From UBA6927 sp022447855 (lineage in GTDB: Bacteria > Chloroflexota > Dehalococcoidia > Lucifugimonadales > UBA6927): a stretch of DNA of 31,804 nt. Both the position numbers and the translations under genes were made by a program. Under the pieces are notes generated by a model. It saw nothing but the letters and a program-made list of their open reading frames with translations. It had not been told where the DNA came from and ran no database searches. Positions 25,465 through 31,804 of this stretch are shown here, one piece after another. Position 1 is the first letter of the stretch; each line of letters opens with the position of its first letter. The stretch is taken from positions 1-31,804 of the forward strand of contig JAKUTX010000014.1 of the NCBI GenBank assembly GCA_022447855.1, given 5' to 3'.

Positions 25465-26850
25465 TTAAGCAAACTGGTAATCAATAGTTGAAACAATCAG
25501 TCGAGCAATAGAAATGATTTTCCCTTTGAAATCTTGTTTGCTATTTAGAATATCATCAGAAGAGTCTAATAGTTCATGTCTAGTTTCATCAGAAATTTCT
25601 GTCATCCCTAGATAGTATAGACACTGCTCCACAAGATCATTAGTGTTATTTTGAGTGCCTTGGTCCACTAACTCTTCAAGTGGAAAAACACCCATTTCTA
25701 TAGCTTGTGAAATATGAATAGCTGCAAAATTCACTCTGTTGTTAAGTGTACCTCCATCTATCCATTCATGACCATAATGCCATCCTTCGACTGTGGGAGG
25801 AGTCATCAAATTCTGTCCCATATTTGCAGCTGCTGATCCCAGGGAGGGAAGAGATGAATTTGGGAAATCATGTGTGCCAGCAGTCACAACGACCCCTGCT
25901 ACCAATTCTGCGGGACTTTTCACCCTTGTAGCTACAGAACTTCTAAAGAAATCTGACAAAAACAGCTGCCGCATCACTTCTCTCATATCTCCCTTATGCG
26001 TCAAAAAACATTCTACAAGAAAATCAATCGCTTCTTGGTCTTTAGGGGGCGTAATATTCCAAGAGGGAACCTGTGGTTCATCTGCAATGAAAAAATTATA
26101 TAGATGTCTTGCAATAAAAGTAGCTGTAGCATTTTGTTTAACTATTATTCGAATAATGTCTTCACCATTCAAATTGCCAGTGTGACCCAAAAAACTTTTT
26201 AATTCATTGTCGTGATCTTCTGGATTGTAGTGAAAATCAGAGTCATATCTACCATAAGGATCTAATGGTAATGGTTGGGTAAAAGTCCAACCAGTAAATG
26301 CTCGAGAAGCTTGTTTAATATCATCTTCTGTATAATTCCCCACACCCATAGAAAAAAGCTCTAACAATTCTCTACCCCAATTCTCGTTGGGTTCTCCCAA
26401 ATGATTCTCATTATTATCCAACCAAAACAACATAGCTGGATCACGAGCAACAGCTATTAAAATATCTTCAAATTTTGCAAGTGCCAATGTTCGAAATGTT
26501 TCAATCTGAATCACAGATGATGGACCATGTTCACTTTTACCAACTGAAGTTGCAAACAAATGATGCCAAAATAGTGCCATCTTCTCTTCTAATGGGCGCT
26601 TAGAATTGACCATACGATAAATCCACTCGCCTCTCCACGCATTTACAGTGTCAGAATTATTCAATTCCAAAAAATATCGTCTGATCAAGTGATCATCAAA
26701 TCTAGATTCACTCCCAAAATTAATTAAATCATCAACAATTTCTTCATATGTTTTAATACTTATTTGAGGCAATTTTTTGTAGTTGACCCCAAAGCCAGCC
26801 CTTCGCATTAAATGGCAGATTTCTCTGATGCTAGTTTGGGCTGTAACCAT
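25465..26850 (-). CDS. DUF1800 family protein
   Basis: A 461-residue DUF1800 protein. Typical marks in order: LMRRAGFGVNYKKL near the N-terminus, MALFWHHLFATS, NWGRELLELFSMGVGNYTEDD, ASRAFTGWTF, VKSPAELV and MTPPTVEGWHYG. Function is not established; the family is nearly always paired with DUF1501 and is thought to act in the envelope or on polymers. No signal peptide is visible. It is the first gene of the three-gene operon, with a promoter candidate at 26887-26915 and an AGGA upstream of the ATG. Confidence 0.93.
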   Translation of the reverse strand: MVTAQTSIREICHLMRRAGFGVNYKKLPQISIKTYEEIVDDLINFGSESRFDDHLIRRYFLELNNSDTVNAWRGEWIYRMVNSKRPLEEKMALFWHHLFATSVGKSEHGPSSVIQIETFRTLALAKFEDILIAVARDPAMLFWLDNNENHLGEPNENWGRELLELFSMGVGNYTEDDIKQASRAFTGWTFTQPLPLDPYGRYDSDFHYNPEDHDNELKSFLGHTGNLNGEDIIRIIVKQNATATFIARHLYNFFIADEPQVPSWNITPPKDQEAIDFLVECFLTHKGDMREVMRQLFLSDFFRSSVATRVKSPAELVAGVVVTAGTHDFPNSSLPSLGSAAANMGQNLMTPPTVEGWHYGHEWIDGGTLNNRVNFAAIHISQAIEMGVFPLEELVDQGTQNNTNDLVEQCLYYLGMTEISDETRHELLDSSDDILNSKQDFKGKIISIARLIVSTIDYQFA

Positions 26851-26886
26851 ATTTAAAATCCTAAGTGAACTGTTTGAACAAAATGT

Positions 26887-26915
26887 AGTATAACCGATAA
26901 TTTATTTTGTCCCAA
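26887..26915 (-). promoter_or_regulatory. Promoter of the DUF1800-DUF1501-NHL operon
   Basis: Minus-strand TTGGGA (26915-26910), 17-nt spacer, TATACT (26892-26887). The -10 matches 5 of 6 and the spacing is ideal. It fits the 88-nt gap that separates this operon from the metal-transporter gene. Confidence 0.5.
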
Positions 26916-26938
26916 ATAGTAATTTGCGGCATTCGAAA

Positions 26939-27688
26939 CTAAAATGGAATCAAACTTGTTCCCAATAAAATATCCATAATTAATGCTATGCCAAATACTA
27001 TACTTAACCCTGCTGCAAAATTTATCACTACATAATTTACTGCTTTGTAATTGGAAGAAATTGAAAACGGAAAACTAAGAACAATAGTTATTAAAGCCAT
27101 CGAGACTATAGATCCTATCCCAAAAAGAATTAAATATGTAAGTCCAAACCAAAATGAATCAATTGTTGGAAGCAATGCCAGCATTACAGCTGCAGTACCT
27201 GCCAATCCATGAATCATTCCAATAAAATAAGATCGCAATCTAAAAACCGGTTTCCCAAATTTAAAAACCCCATGCAATTTTTCAATTTCAGGAGGTTCAG
27301 ATGGGGCATGAGTAGAGTGAATGTGTACGTGCGAGCCACCATCATGATCATGATAATGCATATGCATTTTGCCTCTTTTAATATTCCAAAAAACCTGTAA
27401 TCCCAAAAATACCAACATGACACCCACTCCCATTTCAAAATACCTTGAAATTTCTTCATATTGATATAAAAATTGATCATCTAGCAATAGAATGGAGACT
27501 CCCAAAATAACCAACGGAGTCGAGTGTCCAAAACCCCATGAAGCCCCTACCCAAATACTTCTCCAAGCATTTTTTGAATCTTTAACTATAGTGGCTACCG
27601 CGACAACGTGATCAGCATCAGTTGCATGTTTCAAACCTAAAAGTAAGCCCATAACTACCGCGGTTAGTATTCCCAATTCCGTTTCCAT
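26939..27688 (-). CDS. NiCoT/UreH-like metal transporter
   Basis: A 249-residue membrane protein with six predicted helices. Helix 1 carries LKHATDADHVVAV (H21-H27), the HxxxDADH signature of nickel/cobalt transporters. Helix 2 has GASWGFGHSTPL, a second family motif. A loop at 107-127 contains eight histidines, suited to metal binding. It resembles the UreH/NicO-type group used for Ni or Co uptake or efflux; direction cannot be read. No urease, hydrogenase or cobalamin gene is in the window. The start ATG 27688 is preceded by GGAG, with a good promoter further upstream. No cobalamin or NiCo riboswitch is evident in the leader. Confidence 0.82.
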   Translation of the reverse strand: METELGILTAVVMGLLLGLKHATDADHVVAVATIVKDSKNAWRSIWVGASWGFGHSTPLVILGVSILLLDDQFLYQYEEISRYFEMGVGVMLVFLGLQVFWNIKRGKMHMHYHDHDGGSHVHIHSTHAPSEPPEIEKLHGVFKFGKPVFRLRSYFIGMIHGLAGTAAVMLALLPTIDSFWFGLTYLILFGIGSIVSMALITIVLSFPFSISSNYKAVNYVVINFAAGLSIVFGIALIMDILLGTSLIPF

Positions 27689-27732
27689 CTATTCTCCATA
27701 AATGACTCATTCAAAGTCGAAAGCCAATATGC

Positions 27733-27761
27733 ATAATATGGTACTCTTCGACAAGGCTCAA
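27733..27761 (-). promoter_or_regulatory. Promoter of the metal-transporter gene
   Basis: Minus-strand TTGAGC (27761-27756), 17-nt spacer, TATTAT (27738-27733). The leader of about 40 nt is too short for a riboswitch. Confidence 0.5.
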
Positions 27762-27803
27762 GTAAATGTTTTTAAAAATACATCAAATCTTCTTTATATT
27801 TGT

Positions 27804-27832
27804 TTGTCCACAGGGTGATACCGTGCTAAAAT
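27804..27832 (+). promoter_or_regulatory. Promoter of the flavin-enzyme cluster
   Basis: TTGTCC (27804-27809), 17-nt spacer, TAAAAT (27827-27832). TGC directly before the -10 makes it an extended -10 element, which offsets the weaker -35. Confidence 0.55.
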
Positions 27833-27890
27833 CTGAATTAACAATTACCGAAATTTCGATTAACTCATTCATTCACCACTGGAAGAATTG

Positions 27891-28646
27891 ATGCCCTCAT
27901 CTAATCATATCAAAACAAAAAACCTTTCTAATGCTGAAATAATCCGAAGAGTTGATTTCACGGATGATTTGTTCAAACTTTGGATTGAGACAGAAATTCC
28001 ATTTACATTCAAACCTGGGCAATACATTACTATAGGGTCAAACAATATTGAGAGACCTTACTCAATCGCATCTGCACCCGAAGAAAACCTACTAGAACTA
28101 TTTATCGAGTACATTCCTCCTGAGCATGGAGGAAACCTAACTCCCTATCTATGGAATCACCAAGTAGGAGACCGTCTTACAATTAGACCAAGAGCAAAAG
28201 GGATTTTCACTTTTGAGCCAAAATATATTAACCATGTAATGATTTCTACCGTAACTGGTGTAGCCCCATATGTAAGTATCCTTAGACAGTACATTTTGGA
28301 TGGATTAAATGATCACAAATTTTTCATTATGGATGGTGCTAGCTATATGAATGAATTTGTTTATGACGACGAATTAAATGAAATGCAAAAATCTTTTCCA
28401 GACAACATTACATTTATTCCGTCAGTCAGTAGGCCATCTGAAAAACAAAATCATTCTTGGGCAGGTGCCACTGGGAGAATTAATTCTTTAGTCGAACAAT
28501 ATCTTTCCAAATGGCAATTAAATAAAGATGACACTCTAATTTACACTTGTGGGCATCCACAAATGATAGAAGACATCAAAACTCGTATGGCTCCAATTGG
28601 ATGGAACGTTAAGGAAGAACGCTTCTGGAAAGAAGATGATGCATAG
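27891..28646 (+). CDS. Ferredoxin-NADP reductase-like flavoprotein
   Basis: A 251-residue protein. Residues about 1-100 are the FAD-binding beta barrel with RPYSIAS (55-61) and PGQYITIG (42-49). The NAD(P)-binding domain follows, with TVTGVAPYVSILRQY and the later YTCGHPQMIED. No 2Fe-2S domain is attached, so it resembles the Fpr-type reductase that moves electrons between NADPH and a ferredoxin or flavodoxin. The start ATG 27891 has GGAAG 5 nt upstream; a TTG one codon earlier is possible. It is the first gene of a plus-strand cluster, 5 nt before the FMN reductase, so the two are surely co-transcribed. Confidence 0.85.
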   Translation: MPSSNHIKTKNLSNAEIIRRVDFTDDLFKLWIETEIPFTFKPGQYITIGSNNIERPYSIASAPEENLLELFIEYIPPEHGGNLTPYLWNHQVGDRLTIRPRAKGIFTFEPKYINHVMISTVTGVAPYVSILRQYILDGLNDHKFFIMDGASYMNEFVYDDELNEMQKSFPDNITFIPSVSRPSEKQNHSWAGATGRINSLVEQYLSKWQLNKDDTLIYTCGHPQMIEDIKTRMAPIGWNVKEERFWKEDDA

Positions 28647-28651
28647 CTATT

Positions 28652-29209
28652 ATGAGTAATAAACCCTTGAAAGCTATTGGAATATGCGGCAGCCTTAGAA
28701 AAAATTCATGGAATCTAAAACTATTAACCCTGGCCTTAAAAACCTTGGAATCTAATTCCGTCCAAACAGAATTTTTCGACTTGTCAAATATTCCAATTTT
28801 TAATAGTGGTAAAAACACATCCTGTGAATTCCCAAAAAATATTTCTACACTGAGGGATAAAGTTTCAAATTCAGATTTATTGATCATTTCATCACCAGAA
28901 TATAACAATTCAATTTCTGGAGCACTTAAAAGTGCCATTGAATGGTTATCACTCTCCCCTAATACAATTGACGGAAAACTTGCCTATATTATGGGCTGTT
29001 CTCCAGGCAGGTCAGGAGCAATGAGAATGCATATGCAACTCTCATACATCCTGGAATCAGAAGGAGTATTTTTAATCCCCACTCCACGAATACTATTACC
29101 CAATATTCAAACTTTGATTTCCGAATCTGGAGAAGTGATCCAAGAAGAATTACAAGAGCTAATAACAGAGGCAATGCAAAAGGCAATAAAAATTTCAGAA
29201 AAATTTTAG
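28652..29209 (+). CDS. NAD(P)H-dependent FMN reductase
   Basis: A 185-residue flavodoxin-fold protein. The FMN phosphate loop is GSLRKNSWN (13-21) and the isoalloxazine-contact motif is SPEYNNSISGALK. The length matches the SsuE/ChrR-type NADPH-dependent FMN reductase family. Such enzymes make free FMNH2 for monooxygenases or reduce quinones and metals. Its position between the reductase and an LLM monooxygenase suggests it supplies reduced flavin to the latter (inference). No cysteine or iron-sulfur element is attached. Confidence 0.9.
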   Translation: MSNKPLKAIGICGSLRKNSWNLKLLTLALKTLESNSVQTEFFDLSNIPIFNSGKNTSCEFPKNISTLRDKVSNSDLLIISSPEYNNSISGALKSAIEWLSLSPNTIDGKLAYIMGCSPGRSGAMRMHMQLSYILESEGVFLIPTPRILLPNIQTLISESGEVIQEELQELITEAMQKAIKISEKF

Positions 29210-29232
29210 GTTAATTCGTTGAAGGGATAAAG

Positions 29233-30288
29233 ATGGAACTTGGAACTTTCATGGAATTTCATTCCAGAAATGGAGTATCACAAGAAGATGCTTTCAAAGA
29301 GTCATTCCATCATGTTGATTTAGCTGAAGAACTTGGTCTTGACGGAATATGGTTAGCGGAGTCACACTTCGCTCCTTCTAGGGCGGTACTTTCTGCACCT
29401 CTAATAATGGCGGCCGCAATTGCTGGGAGAACCAAACGAATTAAAATTGGCACAGCTGTGCACGTATTACCTCTAGGGAATCCTCTACACATCGCTGAGC
29501 AAGTCGCAACATTAGATCATATTAGTAATGGAAGATTTGAATTTGGAGTCGGGAGAAGTGGATCTCCAGCCTCTTACGAAGGCTACAACATATCATATGC
29601 GGAAAGTAGAGAAAGATTTTACGAATCTCTAGATATAATATCCGCTGCATTTAAACATGACGTGTTCTCATATGACGGGAAATTTTTCAAATTCACCAAT
29701 GTGTGTCTTACACCAAAACCGCTTCAAAACCCCTATCCGCCAATGCGTGTTGCTGCAACCACATCAGACACTTTCCCTGTACTCGGAAATAAAGGAGCAC
29801 CTATATTTGTTGGCGTTAGAAATCTGCCTTTAAAAGATGTAACTGATCAAGTCAGAACCTATCGACAAGCATTTGAAGAATCTGGTAATGATCCCATTAA
29901 CAACAAAGTGGCACTCAGAGTTCCCGTACATGTCGCAGAATCTACAAAAACTGCTTTAGAAAACTCTGAAGAGAGCTTTATGCGTCAATTCAAAAGGTTA
30001 GGTAAGCAGCTAGAATCCTCCGCAAAAAAAGCGACTGCTGATTCAAGTGAAGACAGAGTTAATAGAAGTAATTTGCTTGCCAACACCCAGTGGAATGAAA
30101 TACAAGGTGAAAAAGTTGCGGTTGGAGATCCTGATACTGTAATTCATCAACTTAAACATATGAGCGCAGAACTTGGATTAGATGGAATTATCGCAGAATT
30201 CAATGCAGGCGAATTAATTCCACCTAAAAACGTCGAAAAATCGATCAAACTATTTTGTGAAGAAGTTATTCCCGAATTAAAAAAATAA
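29233..30288 (+). CDS. LLM-class flavin-dependent monooxygenase
   Basis: A 351-residue luciferase-like TIM barrel. Typical marks: MELGTFMEFHSRNG at strand 1, GLDGIWLAESHF, KIGTAVHVLPLGNPLHIAEQ, LDHISNGRFEFGVGRSG and LTPKPLQNPYPPM. The family uses reduced FMN or F420 to oxidise organic substrates such as sulfonates, alkanes or ring compounds. Without F420 genes in view, and with an FMN reductase upstream, FMNH2 is more likely. The start ATG is supported by GAAGGGAT. It lies 23 nt after the FMN reductase, and a hairpin follows 5 nt after its stop. Confidence 0.88.
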   Translation: MELGTFMEFHSRNGVSQEDAFKESFHHVDLAEELGLDGIWLAESHFAPSRAVLSAPLIMAAAIAGRTKRIKIGTAVHVLPLGNPLHIAEQVATLDHISNGRFEFGVGRSGSPASYEGYNISYAESRERFYESLDIISAAFKHDVFSYDGKFFKFTNVCLTPKPLQNPYPPMRVAATTSDTFPVLGNKGAPIFVGVRNLPLKDVTDQVRTYRQAFEESGNDPINNKVALRVPVHVAESTKTALENSEESFMRQFKRLGKQLESSAKKATADSSEDRVNRSNLLANTQWNEIQGEKVAVGDPDTVIHQLKHMSAELGLDGIIAEFNAGELIPPKNVEKSIKLFCEEVIPELKK

Positions 30289-30293
30289 AAATA

Positions 30294-30317
30294 GAGGCTG
30301 GATTTTCATCCAGCCTC
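30294..30317 (-). terminator. Rho-independent terminator hairpin
   Basis: GAGGCTGGAT-TTTC-ATCCAGCCTC is a perfect 10-bp stem. On the minus strand it is followed by a T-rich run (complement of the A-rich 30280-30293), so it terminates the membrane-protein gene at 30345-30974. On the plus strand, where it follows the LLM gene, there is no T tract, but the stem could still limit read-through. Confidence 0.8.
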
Positions 30318-30344
30318 CAGAAAATTACCGAGGATTTAAACTTC

Positions 30345-30974
30345 TTATTCTTTGATTTGAGACAAGCCGACAATTACTGCCCAAACAACCCAAATTATAT
30401 AAGTAATAGAAATCAAAATACCATGTATTTGAGCATCAAGGCTTAATTGACTGGAAAAAATATTTAAAACCAAACTCAAAATTCCAGCAGCAACAAAAAC
30501 CCCTAAAGCGATCTTGTTAAAATCATCACGAGATAATAATGCTAACCCAATTACTACAACACCAGCCGCAAAAGATATTTCTCCCAAACTAGTTAATCCT
30601 GCTTGTGCAGCATTTGGAGTAGGCATACCATTAGCAATGGCCAAGTACACTGCAGCGCCCGTAATCCACATCAATATCCCTGCAGTTATAGGCAAGAGCC
30701 CTAATCGAAATAAAGCCTCACCATTTCCACCACGCACTTTTTCAGAAAGAGAATTGAATCCAAACAACATAACTAACATTGCAGCAACAAGCAATAGACC
30801 CGAAAATTCTGCCATCCCTACGGACCCAGCTGCTTCCATTTGTACTGCAACATGGTTTCCCACCATCTCAAAATCACCCAACACACCAGGAGTTAACTGG
30901 TAGGCAACCAAAGTGAGAATAGGCCCTACAATTAAAGCCAATCCTCCCAATTTTTTCACCGATAAACTAGACAT
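30345..30974 (-). CDS. Six-helix membrane protein of unknown function
   Basis: A 209-residue, strongly hydrophobic protein with six predicted membrane helices at about 9-29, 56-76, 90-113, 127-148, 155-172 and 181-203. Helix 3 contains ITGAAVY and helix 6 is Trp-rich (YIIWVVWAVIVG). No catalytic or binding motif is recognisable. The start ATG is backed by a strong AAGGAGGGT ribosome-binding site, and the gene ends 28 nt before a good terminator, so it is a real, independently terminated gene. It has no obvious functional neighbour. Confidence 0.75.
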   Translation of the reverse strand: MSSLSVKKLGGLALIVGPILTLVAYQLTPGVLGDFEMVGNHVAVQMEAAGSVGMAEFSGLLLVAAMLVMLFGFNSLSEKVRGGNGEALFRLGLLPITAGILMWITGAAVYLAIANGMPTPNAAQAGLTSLGEISFAAGVVVIGLALLSRDDFNKIALGVFVAAGILSLVLNIFSSQLSLDAQIHGILISITYIIWVVWAVIVGLSQIKE

Positions 30975-31034
30975 GTTTCACCCTCCTTAAAATAGAGACT
31001 AAATTTTACCTATCCTCAGTATTATCAAAGTGGG

Positions 31035-31053
31035 CTAACTCAACACGAGTTAG
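31035..31053. other. Small intergenic stem-loop
   Basis: CTAACTC-AACAC-GAGTTAG is a perfect 7-bp stem in the gap between the repeat-protein gene and the six-helix membrane protein gene. No T run follows on the minus strand, so it is not a convincing terminator. It could be a processing or operator site. Confidence 0.3.
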
Positions 31054-31099
31054 AAAATAACTCTTTTACTCTCACTCCAGTATTTAGTTTGAAAATCTA

Positions 31100-31804
31100 T
31101 TAATCAAATAATCCTTTAAATGGGTTAAATGCATCAGAAATTGGAAGAGCATCGCTAATTAGTACTGCTACATTATTATCCTCTTCCAATGGTTTAATAA
31201 AGGTTTCTTCTATCGGAGCAGAAATAGGAATTGGTTCAAATTCAGTAGCTTTCTCACCTAAGAAATTAGCTCCTAGTCCTTCTAAAACAGCACCTTTCTT
31301 TTCAGTATCAAGCGCTTCAATCTTATCTGCTTTCAAACCAGCCATCATTCCACCAAGTTTTTCAGTTTTCATATTCTCGATTTCAGTTGGTTCAATCTTC
31401 ACAACCATTGCACCAATTCTATCTGAGCCAAGATCTTTAATTTCTTTTTCATCTATACCTTTAGCTAAACCTACCATTTGATCAGGATCTAAATCTGCCA
31501 ATTGGTTGGGTTCCATTGTTTTTGCCATATCACGAGCTTGTTCTTTGCCAATATTTTCCAAGTTGGCTCTATCCATATTCTTGGCCATATCAGCTACTTT
31601 GTCTCCACCCATCTTGCCAAATTGTTCAGCCTTCATTGTCTTGGCCATATCAGCTACTTTGTCAGCACCCATCTTCTGGAACTGTTCACCAGCCATATTT
31701 ATTGCCATATCAGCAATTTTATCTCCACCCATCTTATGGAATTGTTCACCACCCATATTGATAGCCATATAAGCAAGATTATCACCACCCAACTTCAGAA
31801 ACTC
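31100..31804 (-). CDS. Protein of 20-residue tandem repeats, N-terminus beyond the window
   Basis: The frame is open from the right edge (EFLK at 31804-31793) through to a TAA at 31102-31100, leaving 234 visible residues and no true start. A TTG at 31792 falls inside the repeat pattern and is not a start. Nine repeats of exactly 20 residues follow, with consensus MGGDKVADMAKTMKAEQFGK, then a 50-residue acidic, Pro-containing tail ending FNPFKGLFD. Each unit probably makes two short helices, so the protein should be an alpha-solenoid. It recalls helical repeats such as the MgtE N-domain, but I do not recognise the family. There is no membrane segment in the visible part. Confidence 0.7.
   Translation of the reverse strand, partial: EFLKLGGDNLAYMAINMGGEQFHKMGGDKIADMAINMAGEQFQKMGADKVADMAKTMKAEQFGKMGGDKVADMAKNMDRANLENIGKEQARDMAKTMEPNQLADLDPDQMVGLAKGIDEKEIKDLGSDRIGAMVVKIEPTEIENMKTEKLGGMMAGLKADKIEALDTEKKGAVLEGLGANFLGEKATEFEPIPISAPIEETFIKPLEEDNNVAVLISDALPISDAFNPFKGLFD
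31253..31792 (-). repeat. Nine 60-bp coding tandem repeats
   Basis: Units run from 31792 downward in steps of 60 bp with no length change. The four units nearest the window edge (31792-31553) are highly alike in DNA and protein. Units toward the gene's 3' end keep only the hydrophobic pattern. The array continues past the right edge, since the last visible residues (EFLK) match the end of another unit. Confidence 0.85.

Noticed and set aside
25793..26185. 130-codon plus-strand frame
   Set aside because: Antisense to DUF1800, whose motifs are conserved; no promoter or ribosome-binding site.
27689..27890. Possible cobalamin or NiCo riboswitch ahead of the metal transporter
   Set aside because: The transporter leader is about 40 nt and has none of the conserved boxes; two back-to-back promoters explain the gap.

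Overview
The window is AT-rich, densely coded bacterial DNA with no rRNA, insertion sequence, phage or CRISPR signal. It looks like a chromosomal stretch from a streamlined, probably marine bacterium. My best guess is the Chloroflexota, SAR202/Dehalococcoidia side. That guess rests on the flavin-enzyme and GMC-dehydrogenase content, a DUF1800/DUF1501 pair, and a tmRNA tag that starts Gly-Glu as I recall for Dehalococcoides. I could not run a taxonomic search. TTG is used as a start codon several times (fmdB, yqeY, purQ, an MFS gene, a secreted protein).

Left part (1-15.3 kb): a housekeeping block. On the minus strand an edge-truncated gene follows fmdB-dtd. On the plus strand yqeY-purQ-purL form a purine operon behind a clear promoter. 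Converging on it is a tight minus-strand run of six genes: GMC oxidoreductase, gluconate-dehydrogenase-subunit-3-like protein, O-methyltransferase, lspA, rluD and gltX. A D-2-hydroxyacid dehydrogenase diverges from the GMC gene. It is followed by an MFS carrier (minus), a threonine-synthase-like enzyme (plus) and a class I aminotransferase (minus).

Middle (15.3-23.2 kb): a CAU tRNA with a strong promoter; a small secreted, membrane-anchored protein; and a large secreted VWA-like/membrane protein cut in two by one in-frame TAA. Next come a lipoprotein cyclophilin and a type II dehydroquinase-like protein that has lost several catalytic residues. The dehydroquinase-like gene shares a promoter region built around a perfect inverted repeat with a divergent hydroxypyruvate isomerase-aldo/keto reductase pair. 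A second MFS exporter and a complete tmRNA gene (ssrA) close the region.

Right part (23.2-31.8 kb): a minus-strand DUF1800-DUF1501-NHL-repeat operon, a NiCoT/UreH-like metal transporter with a histidine-rich loop, and a plus-strand flavin cluster (ferredoxin-NADP-reductase-like flavoprotein, FMN reductase, LLM flavin monooxygenase) ending near a terminator hairpin. After these come a six-helix membrane protein and, running off the right edge, a protein made of 20-residue tandem repeats that become more alike toward the edge.

The points most worth a second look are the 20-residue repeat protein, the TAA-split secreted protein, the catalytically altered AroQ-like protein with its shared operator-like site, the four-cysteine motif in the GMC dehydrogenase, and the three-gene flavin cluster.
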